64,000 bases of DNA from Streptacidiphilus sp. P02-A3a (lineage in GTDB: Bacteria > Actinomycetota > Actinomycetes > Streptomycetales > Streptomycetaceae): positions 2,861,922-2,925,921 of the forward strand of contig NZ_CP048289.1 in NCBI RefSeq assembly GCF_014084105.1. The letters run 5' to 3'. This document shows positions 50,217 through 58,981 of the stretch, piece after piece. The translations under genes were made by a program, and so were the position numbers. The notes beneath the pieces are model-generated. The model saw only the letters and a list, made by a program, of their open reading frames with translations, had not been told where the DNA came from and did not search any database. The stretch's first letter is position 1. Each line of letters begins with the position of its first letter.

Positions 50217-50588
50217 TTGAGCATCGAGAAGCCGGAGATCGACTTCCCGGGCGGCGAGCCGCCGGTGGAGCTGCAGATCCGTGACATCTGGGTGGGCGAC
50301 GGCGAGGAGGCCAAGTCCGGCCAGAACGTCAGCGTGCACTACGTGGGTGTCGCCTTCAGCACCGGTGAGGAGTTCGACGCGAGCTGGAACCGCGGCTCGG
50401 CGTTCACCTTCCCGCTCGGTGCCGGCCACGTCATCGGCGGCTGGGACCAGGGCGTCGTCGGGATGAAGGTCGGGGGCCGGCGCGAGCTGATCATCCCGCC
50501 GCACCTCGGCTACGGCGACCGCGGCGCCGGTCGCGCGATCAAGCCGGGCGAGACGCTGATCTTCGTGGTGGACCTGCTCGCGGTCTGA
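50217..50588 (+). CDS. FKBP-type peptidyl-prolyl isomerase, cytoplasmic
   Basis: 123 residues. KPEIDFPGGEPPVELQIRDIWVGDGEEAKSGQNVSVHYVGVAFSTGEEFDASWNRGSAFTFPLGAGHVIGGWDQGVVGMKVGGRRELIIPPHLGYGDRGAG: a single compact FKBP fold with the usual active-site residues. I set the start at TTG 50217 (MSIEKPEIDF), 9 bp after GAGGAG and matching the usual family start; ATG 50166 would add 17 unusual residues. Likely co-transcribed with the lipoprotein paralogue. Confidence 0.93.
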   Translation: MSIEKPEIDFPGGEPPVELQIRDIWVGDGEEAKSGQNVSVHYVGVAFSTGEEFDASWNRGSAFTFPLGAGHVIGGWDQGVVGMKVGGRRELIIPPHLGYGDRGAGRAIKPGETLIFVVDLLAV

Positions 50589-50603
50589 TCGCCGAGCCGC
50601 CAA

Positions 50604-50641
50604 CGGCCCCGTCCTACCACGGAAGTGGCAGGGCGGGGCCG
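50604..50641 (+). terminator. Terminator after the FKBP gene
   Basis: About 16 bp of stem with one mismatch and one G-T pair, followed by CGCTTT. It separates the FKBP genes from pafB. Confidence 0.8.
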
Positions 50642-50722
50642 CGCTTTGGCGACACGCCGCCGGACCGGTACGGTCGGGTGCGCCGGGCACACGGAGTGTT
50701 CGCGTGCAGGGAGGGGTGAGCG

Positions 50723-51793
50723 GTGCCCATCGCCAAGTCCGAGCGGTTGATGAACCTCGCGCTGTGCCTGATGAACACCAGGCGTCCGCTGAGCAAGCGG
50801 GAGCTGCGGGACTCCATCGAGGCCTACCAGGAGGCCGCCGAGAGCGGCACCGAGGACTCCTTCAACCGCATGTTCGAACGGGACAAGGACGACCTGCGCG
50901 AGCTCGGCCTGGTGATCGACGTCGAGGAGAACCCGCTGGACGGCGAGTCCGGCTACCTGGCCCGGCGCGACCGCAACCGGCTGCCGGAGATCTCGCTGGA
51001 CGCCGAGGAGGCCGCCGCGCTGAGCCTGGCGGCCGGGGTCTGGCGGCAGGCCCGGCTGGCGGGCGCGGCCAGCGGCGCGCTGCACAAGCTGCGCGCGGCC
51101 GGGGTACTGGTGGAGGGCACGGCGGAGGCGCCGACGGCGCTGGAGCCGCGGATCCCGGCCCGGGAGGCCGCGTTCGAGCCGCTGCTGGCGGCGGCCAGGG
51201 ACAGGCGGCCGGTGACCTTCGGCTACCGCAAGTCCGGGGCCTCGGCGGCGGAGCCGCGCGCGGTCGAACCGTGGGCACTGGAGTGCTGGCACGGGCACTG
51301 GTACCTGGCCGGCTGGGACCGCGACCGCAAGGACGTCCGGGTGTTCCGGCTGAGCCGGATCACCGACCGGGTGAAGATCCGCGCCGGGGTGTTCACCGCC
51401 GACGTCCCGGACCATGTGGACGTGCGCCAGCACGTGGCCAGGTTCGCCGGGGAGGGCGCGACCGCGACCGCCCGGATCCGGCTGCGGCGCGGCGCGGCCT
51501 TCCCGCTGCGCACCAAGGCGCTGCGGGTGGACGCGGTGGACGCGGACTGGGACGAGCTGGAGGTCCCGTACGGGCACGGGCTCGCCGCCGACCTGTCCGA
51601 GTTCGGCACGGCGGTGCGGGTGGTCGCCCCGGCGGAGCTGCGCTCCGACGTGATCGCCCGGCTGCGCGCCGTCGCCGGGGCGGCCGGTGCCTCCGCCGCG
51701 GGGTCCGCGAACGATGGGTCCGCGAACGCCGGGTCCGCGAACGCCGGGTCCGCGACCGACGAGTCCGCCGACATCGAGGGAGCAGCGCTGTGA
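50723..51793 (+). CDS. pafB: WYL-domain DNA-damage regulator PafB
   Basis: 356 residues. Helix-turn-helix (about 8-70: ERLMNLALCLMNTRRPLSKRELRDSI), WYL domain (about 150-240: AFEPLLAAARDRRPVTFGYRKS, WALECWHGHWYLAGWDRDRKDVRVFRLSRI) and a WCX C-terminal extension (about 245-325). The heterodimer PafBC of mycobacteria activates RecA-independent damage genes at RecA-NDp promoters. A Gly-Ser-Ala-Asn repeat (about 327-346) ends it. ATG-less start: GTG 50723 follows GGGAGGGG. Overlaps pafC by 4 bp (GTGA). Confidence 0.96.
   Translation: MPIAKSERLMNLALCLMNTRRPLSKRELRDSIEAYQEAAESGTEDSFNRMFERDKDDLRELGLVIDVEENPLDGESGYLARRDRNRLPEISLDAEEAAALSLAAGVWRQARLAGAASGALHKLRAAGVLVEGTAEAPTALEPRIPAREAAFEPLLAAARDRRPVTFGYRKSGASAAEPRAVEPWALECWHGHWYLAGWDRDRKDVRVFRLSRITDRVKIRAGVFTADVPDHVDVRQHVARFAGEGATATARIRLRRGAAFPLRTKALRVDAVDADWDELEVPYGHGLAADLSEFGTAVRVVAPAELRSDVIARLRAVAGAAGASAAGSANDGSANAGSANAGSATDESADIEGAAL
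51701..51760 (+). repeat. 15-bp in-frame tandem repeat at the pafB 3' end
   Basis: Four copies of a GGGTCCGCGAACGCC-type unit encode GSAND/GSANA/GSANA/GSATD. A multiple of three keeps the frame, so copy number can vary without harm to translation. Confidence 0.9.
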
Positions 51794-52806
51794 GCAACGC
51801 CATCGACCAGACCCGCCGGATGCTCTCGCTGGTCACCTATCTCCGCGAGCGCCCCGGCGCCCGGGTCGGCGACGTGGCCCGGGCCTTCGGGATCAGCGAG
51901 CGCGAGCTGGTGGCGGACCTGAACGTGCTGCCGATGTGCGGCACCAGCTTCCGCGGCGGCGACCTGCTGGACATCGACACCGACGGCGAGCGGATCTGGT
52001 GGCACAACCCGGACGATGTCGCCCAACCGCTGCGGCTGTCCTCGGACGAGGCCATCTCGCTGCTGGTGGCGGCCCGCGCGGTGGCCGGGCTGCCGGGGCT
52101 GCGGGAGCGCGACCGGACGGCGCTCACCCGCGCGGTCGCCAAGCTGGAGGCGGCGGCCGGGGACGCGGCCGAGGGCAGCGCCCGGGTCGGCGCCACCTTC
52201 GAGGCGGAGGGCAGCGTCTTCGCCGACGTCGACCGGGCGCTGACCGAGCGGCGGCGGCTGTGGATCCAGTACTACTCCTCCGGCCGGGGCGAGATGACCG
52301 AGCGGGAGGTCGACCCGATCCGGCTGGTCTCCGAGGGGCACACCTACCTGGAGGGCTGGTGCCGGCTCTCGGAGGACCGGCGGATGTTCCGGCTGGACCG
52401 GGTGGCCGACATCCGGGTGCTGGACGTGCCCTCCGATCCGCCGCCGCTGGAGCTGCGGGACCTGTCGGACGGGCTGGTGCGCCCGGCCGCCGACGACCCG
52501 CAGGTGGTACTGGAGGTGGGCCCGGCCGGTCGCTGGGTCACCGAGTACTACAGCCACGAGGAGTCGCTGGAACTGCCCGACGGCGGCCTGCGGATCACCC
52601 TGCGCACGCCCGACCCGGCCGGGCTGCTCCGGCTCGCGCTGCGGCTGGGCGCGGACGGCCGGATCACCGCCCCGGCGGCGCTGGCCGAGCAGGCCCGGTC
52701 CACCGCGGCGGCGGCGCTGGCCCTGTACGCGGACGACGAGCCCGCCGACACGCCGGACGACACCGGGTGGCGGTACGGCGGCGAGCGGGCGGGGGACGGG
52801 GCGTGA
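51790..52806 (+). CDS. pafC: WYL-domain DNA-damage regulator PafC
   Basis: 338 residues, the partner of PafB. Helix-turn-helix (about 5-75: RRMLSLVTYLRERPGARVGDVARAFGISERELVADLNVLPMCG), WYL domain (about 140-215: VDRALTERRRLWIQYYSSGRGEMTEREVDPIRLVSEGHTYLEGWCRLSEDRRMFRLDRV) and WCX extension. GTG 51790 overlaps the pafB stop. The WYL pocket may sense single-stranded DNA or a nucleotide ligand. With pafB it probably drives the PafBC-type promoters listed in this window. Confidence 0.96.
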   Translation: MSNAIDQTRRMLSLVTYLRERPGARVGDVARAFGISERELVADLNVLPMCGTSFRGGDLLDIDTDGERIWWHNPDDVAQPLRLSSDEAISLLVAARAVAGLPGLRERDRTALTRAVAKLEAAAGDAAEGSARVGATFEAEGSVFADVDRALTERRRLWIQYYSSGRGEMTEREVDPIRLVSEGHTYLEGWCRLSEDRRMFRLDRVADIRVLDVPSDPPPLELRDLSDGLVRPAADDPQVVLEVGPAGRWVTEYYSHEESLELPDGGLRITLRTPDPAGLLRLALRLGADGRITAPAALAEQARSTAAAALALYADDEPADTPDDTGWRYGGERAGDGA

Positions 52807-53051
52807 CCGAGGTCCCGATCCGTTTCCGGGCGTCCTGCACCGAGTGCCGGGCCACCACGGAGCTGGATGTGGAGGCGTTCCGACTGACCGTCGGCCGCAG
52901 CCGGGAGCGCACCTTCTACACCTTCACCTGTCCGGGCTGCGGCAGCAACGTCCGGCGGATGGCGGGGGAGCGCATCGTCGAGGCGCTGACCGGCGCGGGG
53001 GTGCGCACCATGCGGCTGCATCTAGGCGAGCAGCCCCCGGCCGTGCCGTAG
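52803..53051 (+). CDS. Small zinc-ribbon protein
   Basis: 82 residues. Two CxxC pairs, SCTECRATTELDVEAF (C12, C15) and FTCPGCGSNVRRMAGERIVEALTGAGV (C43, C46), form a zinc ribbon. GTG 52803 overlaps the pafC stop by 4 bp (GTGA), so it is translationally coupled to pafBC. Its constant position after pafC suggests a linked role, but I do not know it. Confidence 0.88.
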   Translation: MTEVPIRFRASCTECRATTELDVEAFRLTVGRSRERTFYTFTCPGCGSNVRRMAGERIVEALTGAGVRTMRLHLGEQPPAVP

Positions 53052-53061
53052 GCTGGCGACC

Positions 53062-53283
53062 ATGCCTTGGGTGATCGTCTGCGTTGTCGGCCTGTCCGCG
53101 GTCGGACTGCTGGTCCTCGGTCTGCTCGCGGTCCGGGTGTACGCCGAGGTGGGGCGGCTGGCCCGGGAACTCGACGCCGCGGGGCGCCGGGTGGGCCACG
53201 CGGCGGGCGCGGTGGAACGCGCCGCCGAGGCGGTCGCGCGTCGGGCGGGGGAGCTTGCCTTGGGTGAACCCGGGCCGACGTAG
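53062..53283 (+). CDS. Small single-pass membrane protein
   Basis: 73 residues. One transmembrane helix (MPWVIVCVVGLSAVGLLVLGLLAVRVYAEV, about 2-28) precedes an amphipathic helical tail rich in Ala, Arg and Glu (GRLARELDAAGRRVGHAAGAVERAAEAVARRAGEL). The layout recalls TatA/TatB-like or DUF948-like proteins, and it lies directly before tatA, but it lacks the TatA FG hinge. ATG 53062 is 10 bp after the zinc-ribbon stop. Confidence 0.8.
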   Translation: MPWVIVCVVGLSAVGLLVLGLLAVRVYAEVGRLARELDAAGRRVGHAAGAVERAAEAVARRAGELALGEPGPT

Positions 53284-53388
53284 GATCGAACTTGCGTCGA
53301 TATCACGAGAAGTGCGACCGCATCTGGACTCTCCGGCGGCGGTAGTGCGTATCATCAGCGCAGAGACCAGAGACGAAGAGGGAATCCC

Positions 53389-53670
53389 ATGCTCGAGAAC
53401 CGCGGACTTGAAATCATCATCCTGGCGGTCATCGTGCTGCTGCTCTTCGGAGCGAAGCGGCTGCCTGACACGGCGCGTGCGCTCGGCAAGTCGCTGCGCA
53501 TCCTCAAGTCGGAGGTCGGCGCGATGAAGACCGACGACAAGCCGGAGGCGCAGACGGCGCAGAGCACCCAAGCCGAGCCCGTCGCCGCTCCGAAGACCAT
53601 TCAGGCAGCGCCCGGCGAGTCCGCCACGGCCCGCCCGGTCGCCGACGCCCAGCCGCACGTGCAGGGCTGA
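53389..53670 (+). CDS. tatA: Sec-independent translocase subunit TatA
   Basis: 93 residues. LEIIILAVIVLLLFGAKRLPDTARALGKSLRILKSEVGAM shows the single N-terminal helix, the FG hinge (FGAKRLP) and the amphipathic helix. The tail is disordered and Pro/Ala/Gln-rich. It forms the translocation pore with TatC for folded proteins. ATG 53389 follows AGAGGGA. tatC begins 84 bp downstream; tatB, if present, is elsewhere. Confidence 0.95.
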   Translation: MLENRGLEIIILAVIVLLLFGAKRLPDTARALGKSLRILKSEVGAMKTDDKPEAQTAQSTQAEPVAAPKTIQAAPGESATARPVADAQPHVQG

Positions 53671-53754
53671 CCGCAGTCGCTGTAACGCGGGCTGATCCGG
53701 GGTGACCGGTCCGCGCCTTCCATCCACCATCACGCAGGGACTGAAAGCCGCACG

Positions 53755-54744
53755 GTGAGCAGCGATACCCAGAGCACTGCGGGCCGTACTGCCGGCAGGC
53801 AGAAGAAGAAGCAGAAGAACGCTGAAGGCCGGATGCCGCTGGCGGACCATCTCCGCGAGTTGCGGGACCGACTGGCCATCTCGATCCTCGCGCTGCTGGT
53901 GGGTACGATCCTCGGCTTCGTCATGCACAACTGGGTCCTTCACCAGATGACCGGCCCGATCTGCAACATCTCCAGCCTGCACGGGGTGGGCGCGCGGACC
54001 TCCGGCTGCCCCAACGGGGTGCTGGTGGTGGACGGGCCGCTCGGGGGCCTCTCGCTGAGCTTCGACGTGTCGATGATGCTCGGCGCGATCTTCTCCAGCC
54101 CGGTGTGGTCGTACCAGCTCTGGGCCTTCCTGGCGCCCGGGCTGTACAAGAAGGAGCGCAAGTACGGGCTGAGCTTCGTCGGCGCCGCGGTACCGCTGTT
54201 CATCGGCGGCGCGGCCATCGCCTACTGGGTGTTCCCCAAGGCGATCCGCATCCTGCTGAGCTTCGTGCCGTCGGGCATGGCGCAGATGATCCAGGGCACC
54301 GACTTCCTCAGCTTCTTCATCCGGATGGTGCTGGTCTTCGGGCTCTCCTTCGAGATCCCGCTGCTGCTGGTCGCGCTGAACTTCATCGGGGTGCTCAGCG
54401 CCGCCAAGCTGCGCGGCTGGTGGCGGCCGATCGTGTTCATCATCTTCGTGTTCGCCGCCGTGGCCACGCCGACCGGTGACCCGCTGACGATGACCGTGCT
54501 GGCCGTGCCGATCTGCGTGCTGTTCTTCATCGCGCTCGGGGTGGCCACGATCCACGACCGGGCCAAGGCCAAGCGCCGGGCGATCGAGGACCCGGACAGC
54601 CTGCTGGACGACGACACCGCCTCCTCGCTCGACCTGACGCCCTCCGAACTGCCCTCGCAGGGACCCGGTCCGGTGGAGCGGGTCAGCCCCTCCGACCTGG
54701 CCTCGGACGAGCCGATGGACTACCACTCGGACGACGTCACCTGA
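53755..54744 (+). CDS. tatC: Sec-independent translocase subunit TatC
   Basis: 329 residues with six transmembrane helices. Motifs: MPLADHLRELRDRLAISILALLVGT, SPVWSYQLWAFLAPGLYKKERKYGL, FGLSFEIPLLLVALNFIGVLSAAKLRGWWRPIVFIIFVFAAVATPTGDPLTM. It recognises twin-arginine signal peptides. The basic N-terminal tail (GRQKKKQKNAEGR) and acidic C-terminal tail of about 60 residues are typical of Streptomyces. GTG 53755 starts it. Confidence 0.97.
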   Translation: MSSDTQSTAGRTAGRQKKKQKNAEGRMPLADHLRELRDRLAISILALLVGTILGFVMHNWVLHQMTGPICNISSLHGVGARTSGCPNGVLVVDGPLGGLSLSFDVSMMLGAIFSSPVWSYQLWAFLAPGLYKKERKYGLSFVGAAVPLFIGGAAIAYWVFPKAIRILLSFVPSGMAQMIQGTDFLSFFIRMVLVFGLSFEIPLLLVALNFIGVLSAAKLRGWWRPIVFIIFVFAAVATPTGDPLTMTVLAVPICVLFFIALGVATIHDRAKAKRRAIEDPDSLLDDDTASSLDLTPSELPSQGPGPVERVSPSDLASDEPMDYHSDDVT

Positions 54745-54787
54745 GTTCGCGGGACCGCCCGGAACCGGGCGGAAAATCCTGGGTCGA

Positions 54788-54810
54788 GTGTCAGTCCCGG
54801 CGGGTAGCCT
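54788..54810 (+). promoter_or_regulatory. PafBC-dependent (RecA-NDp) promoter for the helicase gene
   Basis: TGTCAGT (54789-54795), then TAGCCT at 54805-54810 with the exact spacing of TTGTCRGTG-N8-TAnnnT. Only two weakly conserved bases differ (first T is G; last G is C). It ends 9 bp before ATG 54820. Confidence 0.7.
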
Positions 54811-54819
54811 CTGGTTGAG

Positions 54820-57800
54820 ATGCACATCCAAGACGACAACGACCCGCGCGCCGCCGACGGAAGCACCGAAGGCACCGCCCACCGCGCTCCCGTGCGCCCG
54901 AACCGGGAGGATGGTGCCGCGATGACCTCCGCCGCCCCCCGCAACACCCCCCAGAACCGCAGTACCCCCCAGAACCGCGATACCTCCCAGAACCGCGATA
55001 CCCCCAGAACGAATCGGCCGAGAACGAGCACGAGCCCGCTCTGTACGACGCCGAGGAGGAACTGAGTCCCGCCGAGCGCTACGCCGCCTTCCGGCGCCGC
55101 GCCCAGGAGCAGGCCACCGCGCTGTACGCGTTCCGCCGGCTCTACGACTTCCCGCTGGACGAGTTCCAGATCGAGGCCTGCGCCGCGCTGGAGGCCGGGC
55201 AGGGCGTGCTGGTGGCCGCCCCCACCGGCTCCGGCAAGACCATCGTCGGCGAGTTCGCCGTGCACCTCGCCCTCGCCGAGGGGCGCAAGTGCTTCTACAC
55301 CACGCCGATCAAGGCGCTGTCCAACCAGAAGTACGCGGACCTGGTCAAGCGCTACGGCCCGGACAAGGTCGGCCTGCTGACCGGCGACAACACGGTCAAC
55401 AGCGAGGCCCCGGTGGTGGTGATGACCACCGAGGTACTGCGCAACATGCTCTACGCGGGCTCGCACACCCTGTCCGGCCTGGGCTACGTGGTCATGGACG
55501 AGGTGCACTACCTGGCCGACCGCTTCCGCGGCGCGGTGTGGGAGGAGGTCATCATCCACCTCCCCGAGTCGGTGACCCTGGTCTCGCTGTCGGCCACGGT
55601 CTCCAACGCCGAGGAGTTCGGCGACTGGCTGGACACCGTCCGCGGCGGCACCAAGGTCATCGTCTCCGAGCACCGCCCGGTCCCGCTGTGGCAGCACGTG
55701 CTCGCGGGCAACCGGATGTACGACCTCTTCGTGGAGACCCGGGGCGACGTCCGGGTCGCCGAGGAGCGCGCCCACGGGCGGCGGCGCGACGGCGGCCAGC
55801 AGCGCGGCGGCGAGGCCGACGTCAACCCGGAGCTGGTCCGGCTGGCCCGGGCCGAGCAGGACCGCCGGTACGCGCGCGGGGACCGCTTCGAGAAGCGCGG
55901 CCGGGGCCGGAGCATGCCCAGCGGCCGTCCCGGCCGGGCCTGGACGCCGAGCCGCCCGGAGGTCGTCGCCCGACTGAGCGACGAGGGCCTGCTGCCCGCG
56001 ATCACCTTCATCTTCAGCCGGGCGGGCTGCGAGGCCGCCGTGCAGCAGTGCCTGAACTCCGGCCTGCGGCTGAACAGCGAGGCCGAGCGGGCCGAGGTGC
56101 GCACCCTGGTCGAGACCCGCACCGCCGCCATCCCGGACGAGGACCTGCACGTCCTGGGGTACTACGAGTGGGTCGACGCGCTGGAGCGCGGGGTCGCCGC
56201 CCACCACGCCGGGATGCTGCCGACCTTCAAGGAGATCGTCGAGGAGCTGTTCGTGCGCGGCCTGGTCAAGGCCGTGTTCGCGACCGAGACACTGGCCCTG
56301 GGCATCAACATGCCGGCCCGCTCGGTGGTCATGGAGAAGCTGGTCAAGTGGAACGGCGAGACCCACGCCGACGTCACTCCCGGCGAGTACACCCAGCTCA
56401 CCGGCCGGGCCGGGCGGCGCGGCATCGACGTCGAGGGCCACGCCGTGGTGCTCTGGCAGCCGGGCCTGGACCCGGCCGCCCTGGCCGGGCTCGCGGGCAC
56501 CCGCACCTATCCGCTGCGCTCCTCCTTCAAGCCCTCCTACAACATGGCGGTCAACCTGGTCTCGCAGTTCGGCCGGCACAAGTCCCGGGAGCTGCTGGAG
56601 ACCTCGTTCGCACAGTTCCAGGCGGACCGCTCGGTGGTCGGCATCGCCCGCCAGGTGCGCCGCAACGAGGAGGGCCTGGCCGGCTACCGCGAGGCGGAGA
56701 CCTGCCACCTGGGCAATTTCCAGGAGTACGCCGGGCTGCGCCGGGAGCTCAAGGACCGGGAGAACCAGCTCGCCCGCGAGGGCGCCAACCAGCGCCGGGC
56801 CAGCGCCGCCGACTCGCTGGAGAAGCTGAAGCCGGGCGACGTCATCCACGTCCCCACCGGCCGCTTCGCGGGCCTGGCGCTGGTGCTCGACCCGGGCATC
56901 CCGCCGGTCAGTCGGCACGGCCACCGGCAGGACCACGGCGACGGACCGCGTCCGGTGGTGCTCACCGCCGAACGGCAGGTGAAGCGGCTGGCGATGATCG
57001 ACTTCCCGGTCCCGGTCGAGGCCGTGGAACGGCTGCGGATCCCGCGCAGCTTCAACCCGCGCAGCCCCCAGTCCCGCCGGGACCTGGCCTCCGCGCTCCG
57101 GTCCAAGGCCGGCCACCTGGAGCCGGGTCGGGCCCGCAAGTCCCGCGCGGCGGCGGCCGACGACCCGGAGATCGCCCGGCTGCGCGCGGCACTGCGGCAG
57201 CACCCCTGCCACGGCTGCGACGAGCGCGAGCAGCACGCCCGCTGGGCCGAGCGGTACGAGCGGCTGAGCCGCGACACCAGACAGCTGGAACAGCGGATGA
57301 AGTCCCGGACGCACACCATCGCCCGGACCTTCGACCGGGTCTGCGCGCTGCTCACCGACCTCGGCTACCTGGCCGGTGACAGCGTCACCGATGACGGCCG
57401 CCGACTGGCCCGGCTCTACGGCGAGCTGGACCTGCTGGCCTCGGAGTGCCTGCGCGAGGAGATCTGGGAGGGGCTGACCCCGGCCGAGCTGGCGGCCTGC
57501 GCCTCCGCCCTGGTGTTCGAGGCCCGGCGCGGCGACGACGAGAGCGGCGCGCCCAAGCTGCCCGAGGGCGGCGCCCGCGAGGCGCTGGGCGAGATGATCC
57601 GGCTGTGGGGCCACCTGAACGCCCTGGAAGAGCAGCACAAGCTGTCCACCATGGACAACTGGGGTCAGCGCGAGCCGGACCTGGGCTTCGCCTGGACCGC
57701 CTTCCGCTGGGCCTCCGGCCACCCGCTGGACGCGGTGCTGCGGGAGGCGGACATGCCCGCGGGCGACTTCGTCCGCTGGGTCCGGCAGCTGATCGACGTG

Positions 57801-57911
57801 CTCGGGCAGATCGCCAACGCCGCCCCGGAGGACGGCGGCGTCCGGGGGGCGGCGCGCAAGGCGATCGACGGTCTGCGGCGCGGCATCATCGCCTACTCGT
57901 CGGTCAACTGA
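54820..57911 (+). CDS. Ski2/HelY-type DEAD/DEAH-box helicase, with an apparent one-base frameshift near the 5' end
   Basis: If the frame is restored, about 1030 residues: RNA or DNA helicase of the Ski2-like family. Walker A APTGSGKTIVGEF, motif Ia TTPIKALSNQKYADL, motif II MDEVHYLAD (DEVH), motif III SLSATVSNAEEF, motif VI TGRAGRRGID; a Ski2-like C-terminal domain follows, ending RAIRRG-type. The helicase frame is open from before 54900 but has no start until GTG 55206, inside the Walker A area. A frame starting at ATG 54820 (also ATG 54922) joins it only if one base is added in the C-run at 55001-55005, which has 5 C where repeat copies have 6. So it is a deletion, a sequencing error or programmed -1 slippage. 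Expression probably damage-linked. Confidence 0.85.
54946..55013 (+). repeat. 18-bp tandem repeat in the helicase 5' coding region
   Basis: Units ACCCCCCAGAACCGCAGT-like at 54946-54963, 54964-54981 and 54982-54999, then a fourth from 55000 that is one C short. It encodes TPQNRS/TPQNRD/TSQNRD/TPQNE. Confidence 0.9.
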
Positions 57912-57932
57912 CCTCGTCGGTCACCGGTCCCC

Positions 57933-57964
57933 GGCCCGTTCCCGGAATGCTCCGGGGACGGGCC
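57933..57964 (+). terminator. Terminator after the helicase
   Basis: A 14-bp stem with one G-T pair (57933-57946 with 57951-57964), loop ATGC, followed by TTGT. Confidence 0.8.
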
Positions 57965-57989
57965 TTGTGCTGTCCGATGACGCGATATA

Positions 57990-58025
57990 GCGTGTTGACA
58001 CGCGCAATACCCCTGGCGATATACT
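57990..58025 (+). promoter_or_regulatory. Promoter and operator of the PadR/ABC unit
   Basis: -35 TTGACA (57995-58000) and -10 TATACT (58020-58025; GATATA at 58018 is an alternative with 17-bp spacer). The inverted repeat GCGTGT-TG-ACACGC (57990-58003) covers the -35 box, a natural place for PadR repression. Confidence 0.55.
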
Positions 58026-58091
58026 CGGGATCGGATAGTCGGGTTCGGATATCCCGATCCGGACCGACCCAGGGGAGAGGAGGCGGGCCCG

Positions 58092-58742
58092 ATGGCACGA
58101 CGGACGATGAGCAATCCGCTGGCGCTGGCGGTCCTCGCCTTCGTCGCGGAGAGGCCCAGCCACCCGTACGAGATCGCCCAGTCGCTGCGCTCGCGCGGCA
58201 AGGACCGGAGCATAAAGATCAACTACGGGTCGCTGTACAGCGTGGTCCAGACGCTGGAGCGCCACGGCTTCATCGAGGCCGCCGGGACCGAACGCGACGG
58301 CCGTCGGCCCGAGCGCACGGTCTACGCCGTCACCGAGTCGGGCCGCGCCGAACTGCGGGACTGGCTCTCGGAGTTGCTGGGCACCCCGGCGAAGGAGTAC
58401 CCGCGCTTCGAGTCCGCGCTCTCGCTGATGGGGGTGCTGCCCCCGGAGGAGGCGCGGACGCTGCTGGAGCAGCGGGTCGCCCGGCTGGAGGCCGACACCG
58501 CCGCCGAGCGGGCGCTGCTGGCCGAGTGGGGCTCCGTACTGCCCGGGATCTTCCTGGTCGAGGGGGAGTACGCGCTCGCCATGGCGACCGCCGAGGCCGA
58601 GTGGACCAAGGGGTTGCTGCGGCGGATGGCGGACGGCTCGCTGACCGGGATGGACGGCTGGCGGCAGTTCCACGCCACCGGCCAGGCCCCGCCGGAGTGG
58701 ACCGAGCTGGAGGCCCGGGCCCGAGCGGCACAGGAGGACTGA
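58092..58742 (+). CDS. PadR family transcriptional regulator
   Basis: 216 residues. The winged helix (about 6-85) reads MSNPLALAVLAFVAERPSHPYEIAQSLRSRGKDRSIKINYGSLYSVVQTLERHGFIEAAGTERDGRRPERTVYAVTESGRAELRDWL. The C-terminal part (about 90-210) is a helical Vir_act_alpha_C-type dimerisation domain. It lies before an ATP-binding cassette and a permease of DrrAB type, which fits control of a drug-efflux unit. ATG 58092 follows GGAGAGGAGG. Confidence 0.93.
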   Translation: MARRTMSNPLALAVLAFVAERPSHPYEIAQSLRSRGKDRSIKINYGSLYSVVQTLERHGFIEAAGTERDGRRPERTVYAVTESGRAELRDWLSELLGTPAKEYPRFESALSLMGVLPPEEARTLLEQRVARLEADTAAERALLAEWGSVLPGIFLVEGEYALAMATAEAEWTKGLLRRMADGSLTGMDGWRQFHATGQAPPEWTELEARARAAQED

Positions 58743-58981
58743 CCGCCTAAAGCGGAGACACCGAAGCAGAGACACCGAAGGCCGAGTCGCAGTCGGCCAC
58801 AGCAGGGCCCGCCAGGTGCGCCAACACCCGGCGGGGCCGGAACCTCAGCACCGGCCTGCGCGAACAGGGTCCGGGGCCTACGAGGGCATGCACTCGCAAG
58901 GACATGCACCCTCATCGTAGCCCGTGTCCCCAGGCGTGGATCGGTACCCGAACGATCAACGACCGAAGGGACCGCACCACC

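Noticed and set aside
51701..51760. Short regular repeats (51701, 54946, 46605, 19951) as CRISPR
   Set aside because: They are direct tandem repeats of 15-18 bp with no spacers and no cas genes.
53287..53302. TCGAAC-TTGC-GTCGAT before tatA as a LexA box
   Set aside because: The second half is out of register with GTTCGA.
55206..57911. GTG 55206 as the true helicase start
   Set aside because: It lies in GVLVAAPTGSGKT and would remove the conserved Q-motif region (DEFQIEACAALEAG).
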